DNA of 64,000 nucleotides from an uncultured Eubacteriales bacterium (GTDB taxonomy: Bacteria > Bacillota > Clostridia > Oscillospirales > UBA644): positions 73,205 through 137,204 of the forward strand of contig CAKSFN010000005.1 in assembly GCA_934454405.1 (NCBI GenBank), in the 5' to 3' direction. Numbering within the stretch: the first letter of the stretch is position 1; the number at the start of each line of letters is the position of its first letter. The translations under genes and the position numbers were made by a program. The notes below the pieces were generated by a model, which saw nothing but the letters and a program-made list of their open reading frames with translations, did no database searches and was not told the DNA's origin. Positions 45,366 to 54,203 of this stretch are shown here, in pieces.

Positions 45366-46310
45366 TTATTTATTCCAAAGCCACGGTTTGAGAATGTCGG
45401 GATTGATGTCGCCGAACATATCAAGAATCTTCTCTCTTGCGGACGCGGAAAGCGAGGGTGCGTTTACAAGCTCAAGATTCTGTCTGACCTGATCGGGGTT
45501 TTCCGCGCCGAGAACAAGAGAATTGACGCCGGCAAGATCGCGCATAAATGTTATGGCGATCTGCGCCACGGAATGTCCCTCTTCCTTTGCGAGCGCGTGA
45601 AGCTTTCTCAAAGGCTCTTTCGCCTGCGAAAGAAGTCCCGTTTCGGGCAGAGTTTCGGGGTCGCGGAAGAAAAGTCCCTGCAAAAATACGCTTCTGATAA
45701 AGACGATAACGCCTTTTTCTTTCAGTTTGTCGATACCGCCGTGAAGCACGTTTTGCGTGTCCATCATATTAAGAGGGATCTGAACCGCTTCGTAAAGATC
45801 GTTTGCGAGAACGTCCTTTACATAAGTGCAGCCGTTAAGAGAAACGCCTACGCGGTCAACCATTTTTTCTGCTTTCAACGCTTCAAGCTCACGGGGAAGC
45901 ACGTCGCCGTAATCAAACAGTTCGCTTTCGCGGTGAAGCATAAGAAGGGGCAGCGAATCATAGCCGAGCCTTTCAAGAGAAGTCTCGACCTGCGCGCGCA
46001 GATTTTTTCTGACGTCGGAGATGGGAGCAACTTTCGTATGGTCGTTCTCAATCTTGAATTTTGTTACTATCGTGGGTTTTTTGCCCTTATACTGCTTGAA
46101 GAATTTTCCTACAACTTCTTCGCTCGTGCCGTAGTCGGACGAGGTGTCGATAACGGATATTCCGCCGTCAACCGCGGTTTGAAGAAGCTCAAAAGCCTTT
46201 TCCTCTGTCGGCTTGCCTCCGGCGTTGTTTATGCCGTAGTCCATTCCGAGCTGAACCGTGCCGAGCGAAAGAGCGGAAATTTCAAGCCCTTTGAGAGTCT
46301 CGTATTTCAT
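45366..46310 (-). CDS. Aldo/keto reductase
   Basis: This 314-residue TIM-barrel oxidoreductase shows the AKR tetrad: Asp and Tyr in VIDTSSDYG, Lys in VTKFK and His in LMLHRES. It is an NAD(P)-dependent carbonyl reductase; in catabolic clusters such enzymes often oxidise galactose-, fucose- or cyclitol-like sugars. It follows the Gfo/Idh gene after a 70-base spacer that holds a hairpin, and precedes the GH43 gene by 2 bases. Confidence 0.9.
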   Translation of the reverse strand: MKYETLKGLEISALSLGTVQLGMDYGINNAGGKPTEEKAFELLQTAVDGGISVIDTSSDYGTSEEVVGKFFKQYKGKKPTIVTKFKIENDHTKVAPISDVRKNLRAQVETSLERLGYDSLPLLMLHRESELFDYGDVLPRELEALKAEKMVDRVGVSLNGCTYVKDVLANDLYEAVQIPLNMMDTQNVLHGGIDKLKEKGVIVFIRSVFLQGLFFRDPETLPETGLLSQAKEPLRKLHALAKEEGHSVAQIAITFMRDLAGVNSLVLGAENPDQVRQNLELVNAPSLSASAREKILDMFGDINPDILKPWLWNK

Positions 46311-46339
46311 ATTAAACCAACCTTACAAATTCTTCGAGA

Positions 46340-46369
46340 GGGAAAAGTCCTCCGGTGAAGACTTTTCCC
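46340..46369 (-). promoter_or_regulatory. Intercistronic hairpin before the aldo/keto reductase gene
   Basis: GGGAAAAGTC (46340-46349) pairs perfectly with GACTTTTCCC (46360-46369), with an eleven-base-class loop that reads CCGGAGG on the minus strand. It begins 12 bases after the Gfo/Idh stop codon. No T-run follows, so it looks like an mRNA stability or processing element and not a terminator. Confidence 0.6.
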
Positions 46370-46380
46370 CGCAATTATTC

Positions 46381-47388
46381 TTATTTCTCCACTTCGCTTA
46401 TCATATCGAGAAGGATCTTGTCTTTCTCGAATGTATAAACAGGCTCTTTGCCCTCTTTTACATAAGCGAAGAACGCTTTGATTTCATTCAGATATGCGTT
46501 TTCAACGACGAACGAAGCATACTCGCTTCTGTTCTCGGCGTTGTTGCCGTAAATATCAACGCTTGTAAGCTCGACCTTATTCGGGTTTTCAGCCGTAGGG
46601 TCTGCGTGCCATTCGCGGATACCTGTTGCGCTTCCGTCCCATGAGAGGAAGAAGTTTTCGCCGTACACCTCAAAGTCTCTTTCGGTCTTGGGAGTTACAA
46701 CGTCACAGACAAAAACGCCCTTGTTGCCGTTTTCGTGTTCCATCATAATATAGACGTTGTCGTTGAACGCGATGTCAAGGTCGGTGTTCTTCGACTTCAT
46801 CGAGGAGAACTTTTTAACGGGTCCGAAGATGTCAAGAATCCACGGCATATCTATCGCCATTATCTCACGGCAGCCGTTCGTTCTCGGATTCGCATAGAAA
46901 ACTTTTCTGTAATCTTCCCACGGGTGCCAGTTCGGAAGATACTGACCGATATGGTAAATATAGTTGAGTTTGCCCTGTTTTGCCGCGTCGCAGGCTTTTT
47001 TTATGTATGCGACTTCGTCTCTGTAAAGGAATGTGGAGGAAAGGAAAAGCTTAACGCCCTTTTCTTTCGCCGCGGCGATGTTTTCCTCATAGCCGTCCGC
47101 AACGAGGTTGATCTCCGTGAAAACGTGAAGACCGTATTTGATGCACTCTTTGATGATGGGGTTGTGCGAAAGCGGACCGGTGCTGATAAAGATGCAGGAA
47201 ACCTCGGGCTCCGCCGCAACGAGATCGGGAATGGAAGCAAAAGTTTTCATTCCGTATTTTTCCTGACATTCCGCGCATCTTTCGGGCATTGTGTCAATGC
47301 CGAAAACTTCTATGGAGCTGTCGTACTGCTTTATAAGACGGGTTCTTCTCTGCCCCATCGAGCCGAGACCGACTACTGCTACTTTCAT
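46381..47388 (-). CDS. Gfo/Idh/MocA-family oxidoreductase (first of two)
   Basis: This 335-residue protein starts with the Rossmann motif VAVVGLGSMGQRR and continues with a substrate domain carrying ENLNYIYHIGQYLPNWHPWEDYR-like residues. The EIN/Lys catalytic region (VFTEINLVADG) has Asn where many members have EKP, so the usual Lys is replaced and its chemistry may be altered. The family oxidises sugars and inositols with NAD(P). A second, more canonical family member is at 53068-54096. Confidence 0.87.
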   Translation of the reverse strand: MKVAVVGLGSMGQRRTRLIKQYDSSIEVFGIDTMPERCAECQEKYGMKTFASIPDLVAAEPEVSCIFISTGPLSHNPIIKECIKYGLHVFTEINLVADGYEENIAAAKEKGVKLFLSSTFLYRDEVAYIKKACDAAKQGKLNYIYHIGQYLPNWHPWEDYRKVFYANPRTNGCREIMAIDMPWILDIFGPVKKFSSMKSKNTDLDIAFNDNVYIMMEHENGNKGVFVCDVVTPKTERDFEVYGENFFLSWDGSATGIREWHADPTAENPNKVELTSVDIYGNNAENRSEYASFVVENAYLNEIKAFFAYVKEGKEPVYTFEKDKILLDMISEVEK

Positions 47389-47414
47389 ATTTTTATTACC
47401 TCAAAATAAAAATT

Positions 47415-47445
47415 TTTCTTTCGGGGAAGCGGACGCCTCCCCGAA
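47415..47445 (-). terminator. Internal terminator-like hairpin after the aldolase gene
   Basis: TTCGGGGA and TCCCCGAA (47420-47427 and 47438-47445) pair, with an extra inner GCG/CGC stem. On the minus strand AGAAAAATTTTTATTTT follows. It begins 14 bases after the NanA-like stop codon. It may reduce transcription of the downstream genes. Confidence 0.6.
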
Positions 47446-47458
47446 TGTGTTGAATCTC

Positions 47459-48328
47459 TTACAGGTTTTCCGCCGCAGTCTTTTCGAGAAGCTTTTTCTC
47501 GTCCGCGGTAAGTTCTCTGAACGGCTTGCGGCAGCAACCGACATCGATGCCCGTTGCAACGGTCGTCATATACTTCATTGCGGGAAGACCTCTGGTTTCG
47601 ATAATGGCCTGAACGCAGTTGTTTATCTTGCGCTGTTCGGACTGTGCGGTTGCGATGTCGCCCTTGTCAAACGCTTCTTTGATTGCGATGAACTTTTCCG
47701 TGCAATAGTTCATCGAAGTTCCGATACCGCCGTCGGCGCCCGCCATAAGAGCGTACGCAAAGCACTCGTCCGCGCCGGAATAGATGTAAGCGCCGGTGTG
47801 CTTCTTTATTCTGTCAAGCGTGTAGTAGTTGACGTCCGTATACTTAACGGCAACAACGCGGTCGTCGGAAAGAATGTCACGGAACTGCGCAAGAGAAAGT
47901 CCCACGCCCGTTGTTCCGGGCACGTTGTAGATGATAACGGGGAGGTCGGACGCGTCCGCGATTGCGGTATAGTATCCTTTGATCTCGGCAGGCTGGAAGC
48001 CGTGATAGAACGGGGGAACGGAAGCGATTGCGTCTGCGCCCGCTTTTTTTGCATGCGCCGCAAGGTCGCAGGCGATGCCCGTGCCTATTGCGCCGACGTG
48101 CGCGACAACCTGCTTGCCGTCCGCAACTTTAACGGCGAGCTCGAGAACCTTTTTTCTCTCGTCCTGCGTAAGAGAGAAGCACTCTGCGGAAGAGCCTCCG
48201 ACATAAACGCCGTCGGCGCCCTTGTCGAGAACGTATCTCTCTATCTTTGCGAACGTATCGTAGTCGATACTGCCGTCTTTGTTGAATGTGGTAAACAGAG
48301 GTACCAGAATGTCAGCCTTTTTGCTCAT
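47459..48328 (-). CDS. DapA/NanA-family aldolase, N-acetylneuraminate lyase-like
   Basis: This 289-residue class I aldolase has GGSSAECFSL (about 44-53) at the carboxylate-binding position, Tyr134 in IIYNVPGTTG, and the Schiff-base Lys162 in VAVKYTD. Spacing fits NanA and related pyruvate lyases better than DapA, because no lysine-biosynthesis genes are near. It would cleave a 2-oxo-3-deoxy sugar acid or sialic acid into pyruvate and an aldose or N-acylhexosamine. It follows the two small paralogues after 62 AT-rich bases. Confidence 0.88.
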   Translation of the reverse strand: MSKKADILVPLFTTFNKDGSIDYDTFAKIERYVLDKGADGVYVGGSSAECFSLTQDERKKVLELAVKVADGKQVVAHVGAIGTGIACDLAAHAKKAGADAIASVPPFYHGFQPAEIKGYYTAIADASDLPVIIYNVPGTTGVGLSLAQFRDILSDDRVVAVKYTDVNYYTLDRIKKHTGAYIYSGADECFAYALMAGADGGIGTSMNYCTEKFIAIKEAFDKGDIATAQSEQRKINNCVQAIIETRGLPAMKYMTTVATGIDVGCCRKPFRELTADEKKLLEKTAAENL

Positions 48329-48390
48329 AATAAAAGTCCTTCTTTTTATATAAATTATATAAATAAATTTTATAGCGTTTTTACGGGTTT

Positions 48391-48828
48391 TCAGCCCTGT
48401 TTTCTTTTGGTTATGGTCAGCTTGCAGCGCGCGCGGTCAACTTCGGACATATCGTAATCGTAATCAAGCCCGAGAGGTTCGACAACACGGCGGTAAAGCA
48501 AATCGCAATGCCTGCAATAATCGGGATAAGGCGTTATGCGCTTGCAGTCAAGCAATCTGCCCTTTGAGGGACAGTGAAACATTTCTATCGTGAAAGTGTC
48601 GCCGTCAAGAGTCATACGGAAATCCGCCGCCTCTTCGCTCAAAGACTTCGCCCAATAATTGTAGCAGCCCTCTATGCCGTCCTTTTCCACGCACGCACCG
48701 AGCCTTTCTTTGACATAATTGTCCGAGATATGCTCCCAATACGTTCTTATGGCGTCCTTGCCGCCTTTTTTCTCAATGAACTTGAACAGCTCGCTGTAAG
48801 AATAAATAAATTCGGTGCAGGAGATCAT
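48391..48828 (-). CDS. Small protein of unknown function, paralogue A
   Basis: I cannot name this 145-residue soluble protein with confidence. It has an N-terminal helical half (about 1-70), then a strand region with FHCPSKG, and PDYCRHCDLLYRR with closely spaced cysteines and a histidine. The pattern is reminiscent of the L-2-amino-thiazoline-4-carboxylate hydrolase-like family, a weak impression only. It aligns over its full length with the overlapping upstream product: a helix with GG-xx-A, a CP dipeptide in the same position, and a Cys-rich tail. Cysteines could bind metal or be catalytic. Confidence 0.6.
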   Translation of the reverse strand: MISCTEFIYSYSELFKFIEKKGGKDAIRTYWEHISDNYVKERLGACVEKDGIEGCYNYWAKSLSEEAADFRMTLDGDTFTIEMFHCPSKGRLLDCKRITPYPDYCRHCDLLYRRVVEPLGLDYDYDMSEVDRARCKLTITKRKQG

Positions 48829-49274
48829 TTTAACACCTCCCGGAATTCAAATGAGGTTTTTCCCGTTTTTCGGTCATAATCACCCATAACGAACTCAAAA
48901 CCGCAGGTCTTTGCCCACGTGTCGTAAACAACAGAAGTGGTCATATAATACCACGGCGAATGCTCGTGCCCTATCGAGGTCATATACTTTATCGCGGGAC
49001 AATATTCGACGTTCACTTTAAGACAGCCGTCCGAAAGTTCGGTCGAAAGCGCTTCCGGTTCTTCCTCCGCCTCGTAGATTTTTTTGAAATAATCCTCGAG
49101 CTCCGAAAGCGTCATTTTCGGGTAGTAGGCGCTCGAAAAAGTTGTCAGATATTCTTTGACCGCTTCTTCCCCGCCGAAATGCTCCCCGATATAGGTGATT
49201 CCGAGGTCGAGCGTGACATGAAAGTCCTTGTGCAGATACTTGTTGTCGCTCGCCTTTCTTTCCATTTGAAGCAT
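48825..49274 (-). CDS. Small protein of unknown function, paralogue B
   Basis: This 149-residue soluble protein is of unknown function. It shares the layout of its downstream partner: helical half with GEHFGGEEAVKEYL, then VEYCPAIKYMTS, then HSPWYYMTTSVVYDTWAKTCGFEF. The CRHC-type cluster of the partner is not conserved, so this copy may be a structural subunit. A good CGGAG site precedes the ATG at 49274. The four-base overlap (ATGA) suggests stoichiometric synthesis and a heteromeric complex. Both lie between a DUF4091 lipoprotein and a NanA-like aldolase. Confidence 0.6.
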   Translation of the reverse strand: MLQMERKASDNKYLHKDFHVTLDLGITYIGEHFGGEEAVKEYLTTFSSAYYPKMTLSELEDYFKKIYEAEEEPEALSTELSDGCLKVNVEYCPAIKYMTSIGHEHSPWYYMTTSVVYDTWAKTCGFEFVMGDYDRKTGKTSFEFREVLK

Positions 49275-49306
49275 TTTCTCAACTCCGTTTGCTTTTTGAT
49301 TTCTTT

Positions 49307-51643
49307 TTATTTTCCTACGGAAACATCGGTGATGTAGACCGTTGTCGCGGCGTCCGTGCTTATGGTGAGACGCGTAACGGGAGATTTTTTCGCCGCGCTT
49401 ATCGCGTCGCCCGGCAAACTTGCCGTAACCGTCTTATTATGCTGATAATATACCTTTGAATCCATAACGACGGGATTGGTCGCGCGCTTAAACACGAAGC
49501 CTGCCGAGAGCTTAGCGCGTTCGCAGCCTTCGCCTTTTTCAAAGTTTACGATAAACGAAGTGTAATCGCCCCACGAAGCGTTCGCAAGATCGCCGCCGGA
49601 AAGCACGATTTTCTCGGAAGCCGACAGGAAGGTTATTTTCATCGCCGTTTTTCCGTTTATTTCAACTTTTTCAATGCGGTCGCCGGAAATATTGGACTTT
49701 GTGTTTTTGAGAATCGCGGCCTTTATTGCATCAAAATCGTTTTCGATATCCAGAACGGTCATTTTCTGCTCAAGGATACTCATTCTGTACGTTTTCACAA
49801 AGTCCCTGCCGTCAACCGTGACGGTATGCCGCTCAAGACCTTTGCTTGCGCTGTCGTTGAAAACGTGCTTTTCATACGAACCGAAATCAAATGTTTCGTC
49901 GGCGGCTCTGCCGTCAAGCGCAACCGTCGCGCCTTTACGGGTGAACACTTCCACGGTAACGCCGTTCGGGTTCGCCTCGGTGCGGTTTTCCGAAATAACC
50001 GTGAAAGAGTTCATTCCGCTCAAAATATCGGAATATATCTCTTTCTGCATCAAATCGAAAATATCGGCGGGGATCTCGTCGTTGTTATAGGTATGCGTGT
50101 CTATAACATTTGCGTATATGCTTCTTACAGCGTCTTCGAAGGTATACTCGGTTATGCCGAGCCCGTCATAGAACGCCTTTGCCTTTTCTTTGAAAATAAG
50201 AAGTTTTTCGTATTCTTCAGCAGCGTCCCTTATGCCTTCCGCGCAGGTCGTGGTAACGCCTCGGTTTTCGTTGACTATGCCGTCATCAATACGGCCGGGA
50301 AGAACAAACTTTCCGCCGAGTCCGTTCCATATCTCTTCCGTCGTCAATTCTTTGTTATACGCGTTTTCCTCTTCATTGTATGCGCAAAGCAGACCGTACT
50401 CCCACTGGAGATAGCCGCTCGCGCCTATCATCGCCGAATACCACCCCGACGCGGCTCTTTCCGCAAGGAAGTATACCCAAAGCGGCTTGCCCTCGCCGAA
50501 ATCCGCATAGTCCTCCGCAAGCTCGGAATAGAAAAACGGAACGAAAAGAGAAGCCTCGTCGGCATAAAACTTTTCAACCGGAGAAGCCGTCAGAATAACC
50601 CTTATCTCCGGATAATACTCCTTGAACTGACGAAGAACCTCCTTGGCTCTGTTTCGAACCCACTCGTTCTTTTCGGGCTCGTCCAAAGGATAATATACAA
50701 AGTGATCCTCTATACCCTCGGCAACGACCGCTTCATAAAACTCAGTCATTTGAGTATATTTACGTATATCAAGCTCCTCTGTGGGAGTGGTCGTATCCAT
50801 CCACCAGCTCCAACATATGGCATGAAGATGGGGGCTGTTCGGGTGATCTTCAAGATAGTATTTGCATTGACGCGCCCACGCTTTCATACCGGTAAGACCG
50901 TCGGTGGGATATTTAAAAATTCTGTTCCATATTCCGCCCGCGACGGGGATTCTCTGTTCCTCGGCAAAATCGAGGAACACTTTGTCCATTTCCTCCGCGG
51001 TCATATATCCTTCGTAATAATACCTGCTCGACGGAAGCCAGCTGCCGAAGTTGGTTTCATACGACTTCGTTTCGGGAAGTGTTATATCGAGAACCTTAAC
51101 AACGACCTCAATATCCTTTTTGCCGCCGTCATATTCAATGGCAGCCGTTCCGCGGTAAATCCCCGCGGGAGTGTCCGCGGAAGTTTCGAAACGAAGCGCG
51201 TACGCCTGGTTCTCGGCGGATGCCACCTTTGAATTATTGGTAAAATCATTGAGAGGAATATATCCGAAAGGTTCGGTATAATACGCCTGTTTTTCATTGC
51301 TGAATTTTTCGGCGTAGCTCATTTTGTAACCCTCGATCTTGTCTGCGGGGAAAATGTGCTCGCCGTCGGAGAACTCTCCGAACGAGAATTTAACGCCGGT
51401 CAGTTCTTTTTCCGCGTCGGAAATCGCGACATAGGCGATCTCACGCTCGTTTTTGCACATTGTTATGGTTGCGGCGGCATTTTTGTATTCTTCCGGTAAA
51501 GTCTCTTCTTTTCCGAAAAATTCGGTCGAATACGCAAAGCCGTATACCTCGGGCGCGTTACCGTAACGAATAACGGCGCAGGAAGTCGCGCTTAAAACAG
51601 CGGCGACGCAGAGAACAACGGCCAAAACTCTTTTGATGTTCAT
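49307..51643 (-). CDS. DUF4091/GH123-like lipoprotein glycoside hydrolase
   Basis: The 778-residue protein has a lipoprotein signal peptide ending SATSC (Cys22). N-terminal beta domains (about 30-210) precede a TIM-barrel-like region and a DUF4091 segment near residue 440 (LPGRIDDGIVNENRG... with AEGIRDAAEEYEKLL). Additional beta domains lie at the C-terminus. DUF4091 proteins are related to GH123 beta-N-acetylgalactosaminidases. It likely works on the cell surface to release the sugar used by this operon. ATG at 51643 is chosen because it gives a complete signal peptide and an AAGAGG site. Confidence 0.82.
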   Translation of the reverse strand: MNIKRVLAVVLCVAAVLSATSCAVIRYGNAPEVYGFAYSTEFFGKEETLPEEYKNAAATITMCKNEREIAYVAISDAEKELTGVKFSFGEFSDGEHIFPADKIEGYKMSYAEKFSNEKQAYYTEPFGYIPLNDFTNNSKVASAENQAYALRFETSADTPAGIYRGTAAIEYDGGKKDIEVVVKVLDITLPETKSYETNFGSWLPSSRYYYEGYMTAEEMDKVFLDFAEEQRIPVAGGIWNRIFKYPTDGLTGMKAWARQCKYYLEDHPNSPHLHAICWSWWMDTTTPTEELDIRKYTQMTEFYEAVVAEGIEDHFVYYPLDEPEKNEWVRNRAKEVLRQFKEYYPEIRVILTASPVEKFYADEASLFVPFFYSELAEDYADFGEGKPLWVYFLAERAASGWYSAMIGASGYLQWEYGLLCAYNEEENAYNKELTTEEIWNGLGGKFVLPGRIDDGIVNENRGVTTTCAEGIRDAAEEYEKLLIFKEKAKAFYDGLGITEYTFEDAVRSIYANVIDTHTYNNDEIPADIFDLMQKEIYSDILSGMNSFTVISENRTEANPNGVTVEVFTRKGATVALDGRAADETFDFGSYEKHVFNDSASKGLERHTVTVDGRDFVKTYRMSILEQKMTVLDIENDFDAIKAAILKNTKSNISGDRIEKVEINGKTAMKITFLSASEKIVLSGGDLANASWGDYTSFIVNFEKGEGCERAKLSAGFVFKRATNPVVMDSKVYYQHNKTVTASLPGDAISAAKKSPVTRLTISTDAATTVYITDVSVGK

Positions 51644-51671
51644 AAAAACCTCTTTCTTGTCAGGGGGTTGC

Positions 51672-53006
51672 TTAAAATCTGTTTTTCGCTTTGTTTGCAA
51701 GTTCGAGCGCGGTATCCGTGAAGATATAGCCCGCTTCGGGTTCAAGATAACTCGTACAGCCGAGCTTTGATTCGTAAACGGTCGGCGCAAATCTGTCGCG
51801 CAGCGGAATATATCCGAAAAGACCGTTTGAATTTGTGAATATGAAATTATGTCCGAAAGGTGATTCTGCCTTTATCTTTTGACCGAACTCAACAAAAACC
51901 TCGCCGGGAAGCTCGTAAAAAGCATTGTCGCCGATACGGACGAACTGAACGGGAACGTCTTTTGTATCATTCTTGTCCTTGGCGTAATTAAGCAGGTCAT
52001 ACGCGAAAACCGCGCGCAGCTGGTCGGGGTCGGACTGAGAACCTATTTCTTCGTCTTCACGCAAGACAACGGTTTTTGTTATATTTTCAAGCTCCGGTAT
52101 CTCGCTTTCGGGCACCATTCTCTTTTTGACGGAGCAGGTTTTTTTATAAGCCGAAACGGTATCGTCGGAGCAATATTCGCGTTCGGGAAGAACCCGGAGT
52201 ATCTCATCCGAAAGCTTTTTGCCCATAACGCGGTAATAATCTTTTTGCGCGTGCTTGCCGCCGAATACGTCAAAATGATTGATGTTTCCGCACGTTCCCG
52301 GGAAAAAGACCGAAACGAAGCGGAAGCCGAAACGCTCTTTCAGATTGTCCGACATCGCACTTGAAAAATCGCCGCTGTATGCCATGGCGTCAACGCAGTC
52401 CTGATGGCACGCAAAATTAACTATCGCGCCCATCGGTTTGTCGTTTTCGGCGTCCTCGACAAAAAGCACCGTAACATCGGGGTCTATCGGACCTGCGGGA
52501 CGAACGACGTCGGGGTTGCGAACGCCGGGGTTGGTCTGATATGTTCCGTTTTTCATCAGATAAATGCGGTGAAAAGAAATATCTTCTACCCTGCCGTTGG
52601 CATAACTTACTTTTGCGGGACGCAGATGCCGGTTCGCGACAATAACCGCGTCAGCCGCCTTTTCGGCAACGAATTTAACATACCACGGGCTGTGCTTTAC
52701 AAGCTTGCCCCAATCCACCGTGGGACCGCCGTTATGTATATGGGTGGCGGACATCGTAACATTTTCGGGCTTTATATCCGAATGAGCCGCTATTCGTTCT
52801 TTTGCGTCGTTTGCGATCTGTTCGGTTATGAAATTTGCGTCAACTGCGATCATCGCAGCCTTTTCGCCGTTGCCGCCCTCAAAGACAACAGCTTTTGCGT
52901 ATATCTTATCCTTTATATCCTCCGCAAGCCGCTCGTTAAAATATCCGGGCATGCAGTTATACAAAGGCGGCGTAATATCACTTTCAAAAAACGCGCACTT
53001 AAACAT
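51672..53006 (-). CDS. Neutral ceramidase-like (alkaline ceramidase N-domain) hydrolase
   Basis: The 444-residue protein resembles the N-terminal domain of neutral ceramidases. It shows a zinc-binding THIHNGGP region, NFACHQDC with a further His, and SGDFSSAM, which corresponds to the catalytic serine area. It has no signal peptide and lacks the C-terminal ceramidase domain. Such shortened homologues are frequent in carbohydrate clusters, where amide or ester hydrolysis of a sugar derivative is more plausible than ceramide cleavage. The substrate is not known. Confidence 0.78.
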   Translation of the reverse strand: MFKCAFFESDITPPLYNCMPGYFNERLAEDIKDKIYAKAVVFEGGNGEKAAMIAVDANFITEQIANDAKERIAAHSDIKPENVTMSATHIHNGGPTVDWGKLVKHSPWYVKFVAEKAADAVIVANRHLRPAKVSYANGRVEDISFHRIYLMKNGTYQTNPGVRNPDVVRPAGPIDPDVTVLFVEDAENDKPMGAIVNFACHQDCVDAMAYSGDFSSAMSDNLKERFGFRFVSVFFPGTCGNINHFDVFGGKHAQKDYYRVMGKKLSDEILRVLPEREYCSDDTVSAYKKTCSVKKRMVPESEIPELENITKTVVLREDEEIGSQSDPDQLRAVFAYDLLNYAKDKNDTKDVPVQFVRIGDNAFYELPGEVFVEFGQKIKAESPFGHNFIFTNSNGLFGYIPLRDRFAPTVYESKLGCTSYLEPEAGYIFTDTALELANKAKNRF

Positions 53007-53025
53007 AATATATTCCTCTTTTTAT

Positions 53026-53054
53026 CCGTTGCGGCGGCTGCACCGCCGCAACGG
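53026..53054 (-). promoter_or_regulatory. Perfect 12-base hairpin before the ceramidase-like gene
   Basis: CCGTTGCGGCGG (53026-53037) pairs with CCGCCGCAACGG (53043-53054), five-base loop. It begins 14 bases after the Gfo/Idh stop codon and ends close to the AGAGGAA ribosome binding site of the next gene. No T-run follows. It is a very stable element that could protect the upstream mRNA or modulate translation. Confidence 0.7.
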
Positions 53055-53067
53055 TCTGAAATTGCCG

Positions 53068-54096
53068 TCAGGCTCTGCCGAAGAATTTGTCGATATTAAC
53101 GACCTTGTCGTTTTCGGCAGCGTAATAAGCCGCTTCGACTATCTCCTGAACCTGAACGCCGTCGGACAGCGGAACAAGAACGGGAGTGTCGTTTATTATG
53201 GAATCGGAGAAAGACTCTATCTCTTTGGTATAAAGGTTCGTGAAGTCCGCCGTGATGTCGGGATGAGAACCGTCTTCAAGCGTAACGTCAACGGAGCCCG
53301 TGTCCAGCTGATGAATGGTGTCGTTCGCGGTTATGCAGCCTTTTGTGCCGTAAAACTCAAGTCTCCACTTCGCAGCCGCGTCGGGAATATTGAAGTTTGC
53401 TTCAACAAACGCGTTGCAGCCGTTTCTCAGATGCATAAGAACGGACGCGGAATCGTCAACCTCGTATTTGAAGGTCTTTGTGTCGATAAGCGCGGAAACC
53501 TTGTCACACGTTGTGCCGAGAATGTTCTGGATAAGGTCTATGCAATGAACGCCCATATCCACAAACGCGCCGCCGCCGCCGTTCTTTTTCTGCTGACGCC
53601 AGCAGTTCGGCATATCGGGATACCAGCAGGTGAACTGCGCTTTTGCGGAAACAACCTGCCCGATATTGCCGTCGGCGATGAATTTTTTGATCTGCTGATT
53701 CAGCGCGCCGAAACGCATCATAAAGCCGCAGGCGGACTTTACGCCGCACGCGTTAACGTCCGCGATGACCTGTCTGCCCTGCGCAACGGTCATGGCAATG
53801 GGTTTTTCCATAAGAACGTGCTTACCCGCGCGAGCGGCCTTGACAGCCTGTTCGGCGTGGAAAACAACGGGAGTTGCGATATATACCGCCTCGACCTCGG
53901 GGTTTGCGATAAGGTCGTCGGCGTTCGTATACGCGTATTTTGCGTTATATTTTTCTTTCAGTCCTTCGATGATATTCTCGTTAACGTCCATAACCGCTAT
54001 TAGTTCGGCGTTTTTCGCGAGCATCATACCGGGCATCGTTCTTCTGTCGGCTATACCGCCGGCTCCGATAACGCCCCATTTGATTTTTCTGTCCAT
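53068..54096 (-). CDS. Gfo/Idh/MocA-family oxidoreductase (second)
   Basis: This 342-residue NAD(P)-dependent dehydrogenase has KWGVIGAGGIADRR at the N-terminus, the catalytic lysine in VLMEKPIAM and a C-terminal alpha/beta domain with GGGGAFVDMGVHCID, whose Asp and His are typical. These features resemble inositol 2-dehydrogenase and related sugar dehydrogenases. It is more canonical than the paralogue at 46381-47388. ATG at 54096 follows GGAG by 8 bases, and an upstream extension would cover the intercistronic hairpins. Confidence 0.92.
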   Translation of the reverse strand: MDRKIKWGVIGAGGIADRRTMPGMMLAKNAELIAVMDVNENIIEGLKEKYNAKYAYTNADDLIANPEVEAVYIATPVVFHAEQAVKAARAGKHVLMEKPIAMTVAQGRQVIADVNACGVKSACGFMMRFGALNQQIKKFIADGNIGQVVSAKAQFTCWYPDMPNCWRQQKKNGGGGAFVDMGVHCIDLIQNILGTTCDKVSALIDTKTFKYEVDDSASVLMHLRNGCNAFVEANFNIPDAAAKWRLEFYGTKGCITANDTIHQLDTGSVDVTLEDGSHPDITADFTNLYTKEIESFSDSIINDTPVLVPLSDGVQVQEIVEAAYYAAENDKVVNIDKFFGRA

Positions 54097-54112
54097 AAAA
54101 GTTTCTCCTTTC

Positions 54113-54145
54113 GGCAGGCAAGACAAAAACCGCGTCAGGCCTGCC
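54113..54145 (-). promoter_or_regulatory. Hairpin abutting the Gfo/Idh ribosome binding site
   Basis: GGCAGGC (54113-54119) pairs with GCCTGCC (54139-54145) across a 19-base loop. On the minus strand the stem ends directly before GAAAGGAG, the ribosome binding site of the dehydrogenase gene, so folding could affect access. Confidence 0.5.
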
Positions 54146-54203
54146 CCGTATGCTTCGGAAAAGCGGCGGAAAAAGCTCAAAATCTCATCCGCGCTCTCCG
54201 ACG

